Shown here one piece after another: positions 14,594-23,242 of a DNA stretch of 26,230 nucleotides. The notes beneath the pieces are model-generated. The model was not told the DNA's origin. It ran no database searches and worked only from the letters and a program-made list of their open reading frames with translations. Numbering within the stretch: position 1 is the first letter of the stretch; every line of letters starts with the position of its first letter. A program made the position numbers and the translations under genes. The DNA lies in the NCBI GenBank assembly GCA_016292805.1, contig JAEDFM010000029.1, positions 1-26,230 of the forward strand. Direction: 5' to 3'. Source of the stretch: Treponema sp. (GTDB lineage: Bacteria; Spirochaetota; Spirochaetia; Treponematales; Treponemataceae).

Positions 14594-15665
14594 AACAAAT
14601 TCCTAAATTACGGGCAGTCTGAAGCATTGGATCATTTGCTGGAATTGGTTTTACTACTCCGGCAACTGTGCTTAATGGGGTAGCAGTAATTTCGCCACCT
14701 TTAACTGCAACAAGATTACCAAACTTTTTCTGTGCCAGGAAATCTGCAGCCGCTGCGCCAATTTTTGTTGCAAGAATCATATCATAAGGAGAAGGTTCTC
14801 CGCCACGCTGTAAGTAACCTAAAACAGACGTTCTGGTTTCTAATCCAGTTTCTGCTTCCAGTTCTTTTGCAACTCGGTAGCCGATTGACTGAGTCATAGC
14901 TTCCCGGGATTTTTTGAATTCCTTTTTGGAAAGTTTTGATTCTTCTATATTAAGGGCACCTTCTGAGCAGGCAATGATGGAATAGTTATGACCTGCTGCT
15001 TTTCGTGCTTTAATGAATTTACCAAGTTTTTTAATGTCGTAAGGGATTTCTGGAAGAAGAATTACATCTGCATTTCCTGCAATTCCGGCGTAAAGGCCAA
15101 GCCAGCCAACCTTGTGTCCCATAATTTCTACAACCATTACACGGCTGTGGCTTCTGGCTGTTGTACGGATGGCTTCAATGCCGTTTGTAGCAACATCGAT
15201 GGCTGTTCTAAAGCCAAAAGTTTCATCTGTTCCAACAATATCGTTATCAATGGTTTTTGGAAGACCAATAACATTAAAACCTTCATCAGAAAGCAGTGAG
15301 GCAGTTGTGTTTGTACCGTTACCACCAAGGCACACAAGTGCATCAAGCTTGAATTTCTTAAAAGTCTGTTTTATTCCATCTACTGGTAAAAGACCTGTTT
15401 TAGGATCTGGCACTGGATTTTTAAAAGGCTTTACTCTGGAAGTTCCAAGGACTGTCCCCCCCATATTAATCATGCTGTCAAAATCCATATTGTCCATTTT
15501 AAAGCAGTCGCCATCAATCAATCCGCGATAACCGTTACGAACTCCTACAAATTTCATTCCATATTTGTTTTTTCCAGCAATACATAAAGCTCTAATAGCC
15601 GCATTTAGGCCAGGTGCGTCTCCACCAGAAGTTAAAATACCAATAGTTTTAATGTTTTCTTTCAT
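14583..15665 (-). CDS. pfkA: 6-phosphofructokinase
   Basis: This 360-residue phosphofructokinase phosphorylates fructose-6-phosphate in glycolysis. TSGGDAPGLNAAIR (residues 12-25) is the nucleotide-binding start, GGTVLGTSR follows, and MGHKVGWLGLY and YLQRGGEPS bind the sugar phosphate. The donor signature is mixed. GGNGT (114-118) keeps the Gly typical of ATP enzymes but has Asn where Asp binds Mg in E. coli. PKTIDND (136-142) has the Lys found in PPi enzymes and some ATP enzymes. ATP use is favoured. The start ATG at 15665 gives the normal N-terminus; a longer reading from 15719 adds 18 unrelated residues. There is no ribosome site; GATAAT ends 6 bases before the ATG. Confidence 0.93.
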   Translation of the reverse strand: MKENIKTIGILTSGGDAPGLNAAIRALCIAGKNKYGMKFVGVRNGYRGLIDGDCFKMDNMDFDSMINMGGTVLGTSRVKPFKNPVPDPKTGLLPVDGIKQTFKKFKLDALVCLGGNGTNTTASLLSDEGFNVIGLPKTIDNDIVGTDETFGFRTAIDVATNGIEAIRTTARSHSRVMVVEIMGHKVGWLGLYAGIAGNADVILLPEIPYDIKKLGKFIKARKAAGHNYSIIACSEGALNIEESKLSKKEFKKSREAMTQSIGYRVAKELEAETGLETRTSVLGYLQRGGEPSPYDMILATKIGAAAADFLAQKKFGNLVAVKGGEITATPLSTVAGVVKPIPANDPMLQTARNLGICFGD

Positions 15666-15671
15666 ATTTTT

Positions 15672-15700
15672 ATTATCGAAGAATAATTGATTGAAGTTAA
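15672..15700 (-). promoter_or_regulatory. Candidate pfkA promoter abutting the start codon
   Basis: On the - strand TTAACT (15695-15700) and GATAAT (15672-15677) are spaced by 17 bp. The -10 box ends 6 bases before the ATG at 15665, so transcription would begin at or next to the start codon. Confidence 0.5.
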
Positions 15701-15757
15701 GTGTTGGTTCGCAAAACATATTTCTGATTAGAATGTAGTGTATTAATATGTAAAAAA

Positions 15758-15766
15758 TGATATATT
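15758..15766 (+). promoter_or_regulatory. Extended -10 promoter of pyrF abutting the start codon
   Basis: TGATATATT is an extended -10 box (TG-N-TATATT) ending 6 bases before the pyrF ATG at 15773. No -35 box or ribosome site is clear. The spacing predicts an mRNA that starts at the A of the ATG. Confidence 0.55.
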
Positions 15767-15772
15767 CTAAGC

Positions 15773-16690
15773 ATGAAAATTCACAAGATGCAGGTTCTTA
15801 AAGAACTTTCGGTAAAAAACGGTCCATTGTGTGTAGGTTTAGATACAGATCCATCTTACATTCCACAGAACATTTTAGCTCAGTATGCTTCGGCTCCTGA
15901 AGCTGTTTTTGCTTATAATAAGGCAATTATTGAACGCATTGCTGCAGATAAATCTGCTTGTTGTTGTAAGGTTCAGATTGCATATTACGAAGCAATGGGA
16001 CTTGAAGGTATGCAGGTTTATGCCAAAACTTTGAAAATGGTAAAAGATGCAGGCCTTATTGCAATTTCTGATATTAAACGCGGTGATATTGGTGCTACTT
16101 CTGATGCATATGCAAAGGCTCATTTTACTGGTGATTTTGAAACTGACATTATTACAATTAATCCATATATGGGTTTTGATACACTTGTTCCATTTACAAA
16201 ATACTCTGGTGTAGAACAGGGTGGTAAAGGAGCATTTGTTCTTTTATGTACTTCAAATCCAGGTATGGTTGATATTGAACATCAGGAACTTAAATCTGGG
16301 GGACTTTTGCTGGAACATGTAGGTGATGAAATTGCCCGTATTGGCGAAGAATGGAAAGCAACTTACCCAGAACAGACTTGTGGTATTTTTGGTGCAGTAG
16401 TTGGAGCAACTCAGGAAGCTGATGCCCGCTATCTTCGCGATAAATATGCAGATACATTCTTCCTTATTCCTGGTTACGGTGCTCAGGGTGGTGCTGCCCG
16501 CATTGCTGCTACTTTACTTGATAAAGCTGGTGGAACAGTAAACTCCAGCCGTGGTATTCTTTGCGCATGGAAAAAGGATGAAAAGCTGGCAGGAAAAACA
16601 GTTCTTACAATGGACGACATTGCAGATGCAGCTGCTGGTGCCAGCGTAGCTTCTAAAGAAGATTTACTTGGTGCATTTGCTGCACTTTAA
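15773..16690 (+). CDS. pyrF: Orotidine 5'-phosphate decarboxylase (subfamily 2)
   Basis: This 305-residue enzyme makes UMP from OMP, the last step of pyrimidine synthesis. The length and the motifs fit the longer subfamily 2 type. CVGLDTDP is near residue 20, and the catalytic Asp-Lys-Asp set is in DIKRGDIG with Lys102. ITINPYMGFD, VVGATQEAD and LIPGYGAQGG (phosphate-binding) follow. It stands alone: divergent from pfkA, with no other pyr gene near. A strong terminator follows 22 bp after the stop. The start is ATG at 15773. There is no ribosome site, and the promoter abuts the start. Confidence 0.95.
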   Translation: MKIHKMQVLKELSVKNGPLCVGLDTDPSYIPQNILAQYASAPEAVFAYNKAIIERIAADKSACCCKVQIAYYEAMGLEGMQVYAKTLKMVKDAGLIAISDIKRGDIGATSDAYAKAHFTGDFETDIITINPYMGFDTLVPFTKYSGVEQGGKGAFVLLCTSNPGMVDIEHQELKSGGLLLEHVGDEIARIGEEWKATYPEQTCGIFGAVVGATQEADARYLRDKYADTFFLIPGYGAQGGAARIAATLLDKAGGTVNSSRGILCAWKKDEKLAGKTVLTMDDIADAAAGASVASKEDLLGAFAAL

Positions 16691-16712
16691 TTATTAATAT
16701 TTTTTTTGGGGG

Positions 16713-16746
16713 GGGAATATAATATTTTTTTATATTCCCTTTTTTT
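16713..16746 (+). terminator. Intrinsic terminator of pyrF
   Basis: A perfect 10-bp stem GGGAATATAA/TTATATTCCC (16713-16722 with 16730-16739) has a 7-base loop and is followed by seven T. A run of eight G leads into the stem. Confidence 0.88.
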
Positions 16747-16792
16747 GTTACTTTTTTTATATATTTTCATTATTTTTAAATGAGGTATTAAT

Positions 16793-17431
16793 ATGAAGAA
16801 AATTGGAAAGACTTTATTTGCTATTTTTACAGCAGCTTTTATTTCAAGCGGTTTGTATGGCGCTTCAATTGAACAGATTTGTAATCAGCTGGCTGCTCAT
16901 CCTGTAACTAAAGGTGATTTTGTTCAGGTAAAAACAATTACAACAGCTAAAGGTGCCCGTGAATTAAAATCAAATGGTACATTCATTTTTGGTGTTGATG
17001 GAATTATGTGGAATACACTTAAGCCATTCCCTTCAAAAATGGTAGTAACAAAAAATAGAATTATTCAGACAGATGCAAAAGGTAATGAAAACATAATCGA
17101 TGGTACTGATAATCCAACTTTTGCCAGTGTAGCTTCTACAATTTCTGCAGTATTTTCCAACGATTTGACTCTTCTTAATCAGAATTTTGATGTTTCTTTT
17201 ACAGACAAAGGTAACGGTGCCTGGGAAATGAAGCTTGTTCCAAAAGATTCAACAATCACTTCTGTAATGGGGTCACTTGTTGTAGGTGGAAGCTATACTT
17301 CTACAGTTTCTTCTTTGGATTCTATTGTTATGTACGAAACTTCCGATAATAAAATAACATATAATTTTACAAATCAGACATATCCAAAGGAGTTATCTAC
17401 CGATGAAAAAAATCTCTTCGGTGTTCGATAA
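16793..17431 (+). CDS. LolA-like outer-membrane lipoprotein carrier family protein
   Basis: This 212-residue protein has a Sec signal peptide (MKKIGK, hydrophobic run, cleavage near GLYGA at about residue 24). The mature part matches the LolA-like pattern of a periplasmic lipid-binding half-barrel: KGDFVQVKTI near 39, then LKSNGTFIFGVDGIMWNTLKPFPSKMV. Relatives occur next to MMPL exporters in aryl-polyene and related lipid clusters, where they are thought to carry lipid from the inner membrane. It leads a three-gene operon: it overlaps the MMPL gene by 29 bp, and the DUF3261-like lipoprotein follows that. GAGG precedes the ATG. True LolA, serving all lipoproteins, is less likely given the partner genes. 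Confidence 0.8.
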   Translation: MKKIGKTLFAIFTAAFISSGLYGASIEQICNQLAAHPVTKGDFVQVKTITTAKGARELKSNGTFIFGVDGIMWNTLKPFPSKMVVTKNRIIQTDAKGNENIIDGTDNPTFASVASTISAVFSNDLTLLNQNFDVSFTDKGNGAWEMKLVPKDSTITSVMGSLVVGGSYTSTVSSLDSIVMYETSDNKITYNFTNQTYPKELSTDEKNLFGVR

Positions 17432-19781
17432 GTTACAAAATAAACATTGTATTGCTGCCTGGAGTATTTTCCACGGAGCAATACTTATTTTCTTTTTATT
17501 TACACTTGCAGTATTCAAGGGAAATCTTTCTGTAGATTCCGATCTTTTTAATATGCTGCCACGCCCATTAGAAAACGAATCAATCAGGGATGCAGATGAA
17601 AAACTTTCAGAAGCAACTGGCCAGAATGTTTTTATTCTTGTAAAAAATGAAGATTTTGCCAAAGCTAAAGATAGTGCAGATCAGGTTTATAATAAGCTTC
17701 TTAACAGCGACAATTTTAAAACTCTTACTCTTTATACAGATATGGGAACACTTTCCAGCGTAACTGATTATATTTATAAATATCGCTGGAACCTGCTTGA
17801 TGAAGATTCAATTAATTTGATTAATAACGGTGGAGCCCAAGACTTTGCTCAAAATGCATTAATGCAGGCTTACAGTCCATTTACAATTCTTCCTCTTGAT
17901 AATCTTGAGGATGATCCATTTATGCTGGCTGAAACAGATACATCTAACTATCTTGCAGCAGTTTCCAGTTCGGGTACAGCTTTTTCTGTAAAAGATGGCG
18001 TACTTGCTTCTCAGGGAGAAGGTAAGTGGTATGTAATGATTCGCGGTATTTTAAGTAAAAAAGGTGCTGCTCTTGCATCTAAAAATAATGGAATTACCGA
18101 AATTTATTCTGTATGTAATTCTGTAAATGTTGATGGAACAGAATTTGTATATTCTGGAACTCCTTATCATAGTCACAAAAGTTCTAATTCTGCAGTAAAA
18201 GAAATCACTATGATTTCTTCCATTACAATGATAATTGTAATTCTTATGTTGCTTATTGTATTCCGCAGTCCAACGCCAATTCTTGCCAGTGTTGTTTCCA
18301 TTCTTATTTCAATTGGAACTGCAGTTATTACAACTCTTGCCGTGTTCCAAAAGCTCCATATTCTTACACTTGTATTTGGAACTTCACTAATTGGTTCTTG
18401 TATAGATTATAGTCTCCATTATTTTGCACATTGGGCAGGTAATCCTACATTAACTTCTGGTAAAGAAATTCGTAGACATTTACTTTCAGGTTTAATACTG
18501 GCAATTGTTTCTTCATCTTTATGTTTTGCAATTTTGCTTTTTGCGCCATTTGGACTTCTTAAGCAGATGTCGCTTTTTTCTTTGTCAGGATTAATCAGTT
18601 CCTTCCTGACGACAATTGCTTTGTTCCCATATATCCCTCTTCCTAAAGGGGAACGCAAATTACGTTTTGCAAATATTTTGCAGCCAACATCTAATAAAAA
18701 CCGCAAACAGAATATTGGACGTGTAGGTATTACAGCGTTATTTATAATCACAATTGGTTTGATTTTTATTTTTAATAAAAACGTTCGTATTGAAAATGAT
18801 ATGTACAAGCTTTATTCCATGAAAGGAACTTTGCTTGAAATGGAAAATGAAGCTCGTGGTATTACAAAATATTTCCCAACAGGCTGGTTCATTGTTAATG
18901 GTGATACTGAAGAAGAAGCTCTTCGCCGGGAAGAAGAAGTTTGTGCAAAAATCCAGGAAGTAACAAATGGTGCTAATGGTTATATCAGTACATCACTTTT
19001 TGTTCCTTCAATTGAACGCCAGAAAAAATCCCGTCAGGCTTGTGCTAAGCTTTTGGAATATACTGAATATCAGCTGGAAGCCTTAGGCTTTGATCCTTCT
19101 TATGCTGATACAATTCGTGCAGAATTTGAAGCCAGCGAAGGTGATTACATTTCTTTGGAAAAGGGCAATGTTCCAGAATATATTACAAGCTCTTTAGGAA
19201 CTGCCTGGCTTGGAAAACTTGGCAAAAAATATTACACAGTTGTTATGCCAAACCGTATTGATGATCCAAAGGTTTTCAAACAGCTTTATGAAAACGATTC
19301 TACTGTTTACTTTGTTAGTAAAATGGCAGATCTTGGTGATTCTCTCGATAAACTTACTGTAATGGTTTTGAAATTCTTCCTTATTGCTTATGCTTTAATG
19401 TTTGTTTTCCTTAAACTGTTCTATAAACTTAAACAGACATTAAAAATTGTTTCTATTCCATTACTTATTGTGTTAGTAACAACTGCAGTATTTGCTGTAT
19501 TTAATATTAAACTGGAATTCTTTAGTGTTACAGGTTTGATTCTTGTATTTGGACTTGGTCTTGATTATATCATTTATATGATGGAAAACGAAAAACCAAA
19601 AACTGATGAAAATAAGACATTGGAACCTTTTGCCATTATGCTTTCGTTTATTACAACAATTGTATCTTTTGGGGCTTTGGCTTTAAGTTCATTTGTACCA
19701 GTTCACTTAATGGGACTTTCAATTTTCTTAGGACTTGCAACTGCTTATATCAGTTCAGTGTTATACGACAGATCCTTCTAG
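17403..19781 (+). CDS. MMPL-family (RND-type) lipid exporter
   Basis: This 792-residue inner-membrane protein has the MMPL layout. One membrane helix at about 16-38 is followed by a large periplasmic domain (40-265). A five-helix block runs at about 268-420, a further helix sits near 445-465, a second periplasmic domain spans about 470-650, and a final helix block runs at about 655-790. Each block carries the family Asp-Tyr motif, SCIDYSLHYF near 334 and GLGLDYIIYMM near 718, which are thought to relay protons. Such proteins move lipids or hydrophobic products outward. ATG at 17403 follows AAAGGAG (17386-17392) by 10 bases and lies inside the LolA-like gene. Substrate unknown. Confidence 0.88.
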   Translation: MKKISSVFDKLQNKHCIAAWSIFHGAILIFFLFTLAVFKGNLSVDSDLFNMLPRPLENESIRDADEKLSEATGQNVFILVKNEDFAKAKDSADQVYNKLLNSDNFKTLTLYTDMGTLSSVTDYIYKYRWNLLDEDSINLINNGGAQDFAQNALMQAYSPFTILPLDNLEDDPFMLAETDTSNYLAAVSSSGTAFSVKDGVLASQGEGKWYVMIRGILSKKGAALASKNNGITEIYSVCNSVNVDGTEFVYSGTPYHSHKSSNSAVKEITMISSITMIIVILMLLIVFRSPTPILASVVSILISIGTAVITTLAVFQKLHILTLVFGTSLIGSCIDYSLHYFAHWAGNPTLTSGKEIRRHLLSGLILAIVSSSLCFAILLFAPFGLLKQMSLFSLSGLISSFLTTIALFPYIPLPKGERKLRFANILQPTSNKNRKQNIGRVGITALFIITIGLIFIFNKNVRIENDMYKLYSMKGTLLEMENEARGITKYFPTGWFIVNGDTEEEALRREEEVCAKIQEVTNGANGYISTSLFVPSIERQKKSRQACAKLLEYTEYQLEALGFDPSYADTIRAEFEASEGDYISLEKGNVPEYITSSLGTAWLGKLGKKYYTVVMPNRIDDPKVFKQLYENDSTVYFVSKMADLGDSLDKLTVMVLKFFLIAYALMFVFLKLFYKLKQTLKIVSIPLLIVLVTTAVFAVFNIKLEFFSVTGLILVFGLGLDYIIYMMENEKPKTDENKTLEPFAIMLSFITTIVSFGALALSSFVPVHLMGLSIFLGLATAYISSVLYDRSF

Positions 19782-19792
19782 AGAGATTTATT

Positions 19793-20365
19793 ATGAAAAA
19801 TAAGTTTGTTTTTTTATCTGTAGTTTTTTCGACTTTATTGTTTGCATCATGTACAACTGTAAAGTCTGTTAATAATTTGGCTAAGGTTTTTGTAACAAAT
19901 ACAAAGCAGATAAATCTTCTTCCACCAGAAGCAATTGAAACAACAGTTGATGATATGATGCAGCTTACTGGAGATTTTGGTGATGTAAGTTTTTCGCTCA
20001 TAACTTTAGTTCAGGCAGATGAAACAGGACTTTACTTTTCTTTGCTAAATGATTTTGGTACAGATATGGGTACTATAACTTATGATGGAATTGATGCAAT
20101 TTCTGACTCTCCAGTTCTTCCAGAAAAATTGAAGGTTGAATATATTCTTAATGATTTTCAGAATGCATTTTACAATCCAGAAAAAATCAAACAAAATCTG
20201 AACAATTCAAAGCTTGATTTTTCTGTAACAAAAGAAGCTGATAAAGAAATTAGAAGAGTTTTAAATAACGGAAAAATTGTTGAAGAAGTTACTATAACAG
20301 CAGAAGGTGCATTAATAAACAACCTTCTGCGGGGTTATAGTTTTAGTCTTTATTTCTTCCAGTAA
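19793..20365 (+). CDS. DUF3261-like lipoprotein
   Basis: This 190-residue protein starts with a lipoprotein signal (hydrophobic run, then LLFASC with Cys at about residue 20), so it is probably lipid-anchored. The body fits the DUF3261 pattern: LTGDFGDVSFSLITLVQ near 60, GTITYDG near 97 and LNDFQNAFYNPEKIKQNL near 121. DUF3261 lipoproteins accompany LolA-like and MMPL proteins in aryl-polyene-type clusters, and exactly that trio is present here. The gene begins 11 bp after the MMPL stop. Its last 16 bp overlap the convergent trkH end, and its last 25 codons encode a strong RNA hairpin. The molecular role of the family is unknown to me. Confidence 0.75.
   Translation: MKNKFVFLSVVFSTLLFASCTTVKSVNNLAKVFVTNTKQINLLPPEAIETTVDDMMQLTGDFGDVSFSLITLVQADETGLYFSLLNDFGTDMGTITYDGIDAISDSPVLPEKLKVEYILNDFQNAFYNPEKIKQNLNNSKLDFSVTKEADKEIRRVLNNGKIVEEVTITAEGALINNLLRGYSFSLYFFQ
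20291..20356 (+). terminator. Terminator hairpin encoded inside the lipoprotein gene end
   Basis: ACTATAAC (20291-20298) pairs with GTTATAGT (20334-20341). GCAGAAGGT (20300-20308) pairs with ACCTTCTGC (20322-20330). Together that is a 17-bp stem with a 1-by-3 internal bulge and a 13-base loop. The + strand continues TTTAGTCTTTATTTC, moderately T-rich. It is the only stop signal before the overlapping convergent trkH gene. Confidence 0.6.
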
Positions 20366-21795
20366 GAAGGCATAAAGAAAATAATCATTGTATACAGTTC
20401 AAGACGGCCAGCCAGCATTGCAAAACAATACCACCATTTTACAAAAGCAGGTAAAAAGCCGTAGTTACTTGTAGGTCCTAACATTCCAAAAGCTGGACCA
20501 ACGTTTCCTACCATACTTAAAGCACCTGTAAATGCCGAAAGAATATCCAGTTTACCAATACATCCTACAAAAGTAGTAATGGAAATCAAAATTGCGTAAA
20601 CAGCCATAAAAGCAGTTACATTAAAAACAATATCCTTACGACCAACACGATTATTCAGACGAACAGTAAATACTCCGTGGGGATGAAGCATTTTTTTAGT
20701 TTCATTGTTGACCTGTTTACAAAGGATTACCCAGCGGACAATTTTAATACCGCCGGATGTAGAACCCGAACAGCCACCCAAAAAGAACAGTATAAAAATC
20801 CAGAATTGAGCAGTAGATGGCCAGGTAAGGAAGTCTGCAGTTCCAAAACCTGTTGTAGACATAATTGAAGCAACCTGGAATGAAGAGTAGCGTAAAGCTG
20901 TTCCAATTGATCCATAAACAGGTTTAATACAGATTGTGATTACAATAATAAAGATTGCAACCATTCCGCAGTAAGCTTTAAATTCTGAATTTTCAATAAT
21001 ATCCTTGAACTTGCCTGTAATAAGCGAAAAAAACAGGCTAAAGTTTATACCGGCAAGAATCATAAAGACTGTACAAATAACTTCTATGGCAACAGAGTTG
21101 TAGCCACCAATAGAAGCATTTCGTGTAGAAAATCCACCTGTACCTAAAGTTGCAAGAGCATGGGAAATTGCATCAACCCAGTCCATACCGGCAATTTTTA
21201 AAAGTATTGCTTCTATAATTGTGAGTCCTGCATAAATAATCCACAAAAGCTTTGCAGTTGTTGTAATGCGGGCAGTTACTTTTCCTTTTTCAGGACCTGT
21301 AGTTTCTGCTTTAATAAGCTGGAATCCACCAACACCAAGTATAGGTAAAAGTGCAACAGTTAATGTTACAATTCCCATACCTCCAAGCCAGTGAGTAAGA
21401 CAACGCAAAACATTTATTGAACGAGGAAGGCTTTCAACTTCAGACAGAATAGTGGCACCAGTTGTAGTAAAGCCTGAAACGCTTTCGAAAAAAGCATCCG
21501 TAAAGGATGCAAAACAGTGACTGAAATAAAAAGGTACGGCCCCCATCAAGGATGCAAAAACCCAGGATAAAGCAACAATTAAAAAGGTGTGACGGGTTGT
21601 AAGATTAATGCGAACCTTTCGTGTAGGAATGTTAATTGCAAGCAGCAGTACAAAACTTACTACCATTGGAATTACAAAAGGCAGAATAACAGAGTTTTCA
21701 CCATAAACAATTGCAACTGCAAGAGGGATAGAAAATGTTGCACCAACAATTGCTAAAAGAATAGATGCCAGTTTTAATAAGATGATTGCAAACAT
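20350..21795 (-). CDS. trkH: Trk/Ktr potassium uptake membrane subunit
   Basis: This 481-residue inner-membrane protein is the K+-conducting subunit. Four filter loops typical of the TrkH/KtrB family are visible: SGFTTTGAT near 108, TLGTGGFST near 218, MSTTGFGTADF near 314 and NVGPAFG near 432. About ten hydrophobic helices flank them. Its partner trkA lies directly upstream with a 12-bp gap. A good AAGGAAG site precedes the ATG. TrkA would gate it through nucleotide binding. The 3' end overlaps the convergent lipoprotein gene by 16 bp. TrkH is favoured over KtrB because the partner has the double TrkA layout. Confidence 0.94.
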   Translation of the reverse strand: MFAIILLKLASILLAIVGATFSIPLAVAIVYGENSVILPFVIPMVVSFVLLLAINIPTRKVRINLTTRHTFLIVALSWVFASLMGAVPFYFSHCFASFTDAFFESVSGFTTTGATILSEVESLPRSINVLRCLTHWLGGMGIVTLTVALLPILGVGGFQLIKAETTGPEKGKVTARITTTAKLLWIIYAGLTIIEAILLKIAGMDWVDAISHALATLGTGGFSTRNASIGGYNSVAIEVICTVFMILAGINFSLFFSLITGKFKDIIENSEFKAYCGMVAIFIIVITICIKPVYGSIGTALRYSSFQVASIMSTTGFGTADFLTWPSTAQFWIFILFFLGGCSGSTSGGIKIVRWVILCKQVNNETKKMLHPHGVFTVRLNNRVGRKDIVFNVTAFMAVYAILISITTFVGCIGKLDILSAFTGALSMVGNVGPAFGMLGPTSNYGFLPAFVKWWYCFAMLAGRLELYTMIIFFMPSYWKK

Positions 21796-21807
21796 AACAC
21801 TTCCTTT

Positions 21808-23235
21808 TTAGTTTCCAGTAAAGTTAGACAAGATTTTTTTTGTTTTTTCTGCATCTGTAATCAGAACTACACGGTCTCCAGCCTGTAAGATTGTGTTTCC
21901 ATCAACAATTTTATATTCTTCAAGGCCTGGTTTCTTAACCATAAGAACAAGGAAGCTTCCAGGATTTGCAATTTCTTTAAGAGATTTTCCTGCAAATCTT
22001 GAACCGTTTGTGAGTTCACATTCTACAACTTCCAGCTGACCGTTTGTTACAGTATGAATTTCTTTTACAGATTTACCGCGAAGGTGACTCATAATTGAGT
22101 CTACAACTGCATCTCGTAAAGGAATTGCAACATCAACACCAAGTTTATCAGCAATTGTTACAAAATCTGCAGAAGATACAAGACTGATTGATTGTCCAAC
22201 GCCAAGTGATTCCAGATATGCAGCCAGAACCATATTCAATTCATGGTTATGTGTTGTACAGATTGCCAGGTCAAAAGATGTGATTCCTTCTTCCCGCAAA
22301 AAGTTTTCGTCGGAAGCATCGGCACACATAACGCGTGCTTCAGGGAATCTTTCGGCACAGTTTTTGGTAAGCTGGTCGTCATTATCTATGATAACAAAAT
22401 CCTGGGAACGCTTGCTGCCTAAGAAACGGGAAAGTGTTTTACTGCGGGAAGGCATAAGTTTTCCGGCAACAATGGAGCCAATGCGGCCTGCACCAATAAG
22501 AACAACTTTGCGCAACGCTTTCTGCTGGCTACCGCAAAGTTCAAGAATGTCAGGAATGTCCGATTTTGTTGCCAGAATGCCAAGAGTATCATCGGCGTTG
22601 ATGATGGTGTCGCCGGAAGGAAGAGAAGTTTCTCCGCTTTTTTCTACATATGCAACCAGGAACTTAAGCTCCGTTTTGTTGCGTATATCTTTTAAGGTAA
22701 TGCCGTCCAGCGAGCTGCCTTCAAAAACAGTAACTCGGGCAAGTTCCAGTTCAGAGCGGTCAAAAGTAATTACATTACCAATGGCACCATTTTCTACAGC
22801 TTTTACAATTGCGTCAGCAGCTTCAACGTCCGGATGAATCATATAGTCGATTCCATAAAGAGGACGATGTTTTGCACCAAAGTCATTTGAATGTTTGCGC
22901 TGAGCTGTTGCAGTATTTACATAATAAGCGTAGTTGCGTACGCGGGCAATTTTAAGGATATTTGGATAAACGCTGTCTACTAAAGAACAGGTAATCATGT
23001 TAACTTCATCATTTGAAGAAACACAAACTAAAGCATCAGCCTTTGCAATACCAACCGATTCCAATGTTTCAAGATTATTGCCATCTGCGCAAAGGGCAGT
23101 ACAATCCAGCTGATTAGAAGCGTGACGAATTGTTTCTTCATCATTATCAATTATAGAAACCTGATTTTTTTCGTTGATTAAAGATTTAGCCAGCTGTACA
23201 CCTGTAAAACCAGCACCAACAATTACGATTTTCAT
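21808..23235 (-). CDS. trkA: Trk system potassium regulator TrkA
   Basis: This 475-residue cytoplasmic protein has two tandem RCK units. The first Rossmann fold starts at residue 1 (MKIVIVGAGFTGVQLAKSL), followed by a TrkA-C domain at about 155-235. The second starts near 245 (VVLIGAGRIGSIVAGKL), followed by TrkA-C to the end (GDRVVLITDAEK). This double arrangement is typical of TrkA, which binds NAD(H) or ATP and controls TrkH. It is the first gene of the trkA-trkH operon. There is no ribosome site before ATG 23235; TATAAT ends 7 bases upstream, with TTTACA 16 bp further on. Confidence 0.95.
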   Translation of the reverse strand: MKIVIVGAGFTGVQLAKSLINEKNQVSIIDNDEETIRHASNQLDCTALCADGNNLETLESVGIAKADALVCVSSNDEVNMITCSLVDSVYPNILKIARVRNYAYYVNTATAQRKHSNDFGAKHRPLYGIDYMIHPDVEAADAIVKAVENGAIGNVITFDRSELELARVTVFEGSSLDGITLKDIRNKTELKFLVAYVEKSGETSLPSGDTIINADDTLGILATKSDIPDILELCGSQQKALRKVVLIGAGRIGSIVAGKLMPSRSKTLSRFLGSKRSQDFVIIDNDDQLTKNCAERFPEARVMCADASDENFLREEGITSFDLAICTTHNHELNMVLAAYLESLGVGQSISLVSSADFVTIADKLGVDVAIPLRDAVVDSIMSHLRGKSVKEIHTVTNGQLEVVECELTNGSRFAGKSLKEIANPGSFLVLMVKKPGLEEYKIVDGNTILQAGDRVVLITDAEKTKKILSNFTGN

Positions 23236-23242
23236 ACTATCT

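Noticed and set aside
15449..15465. GACTGTCCCCCCC in pfkA as another repeat copy
   Set aside because: It encodes the conserved MGGTVLGTS segment and matches the word only in part.
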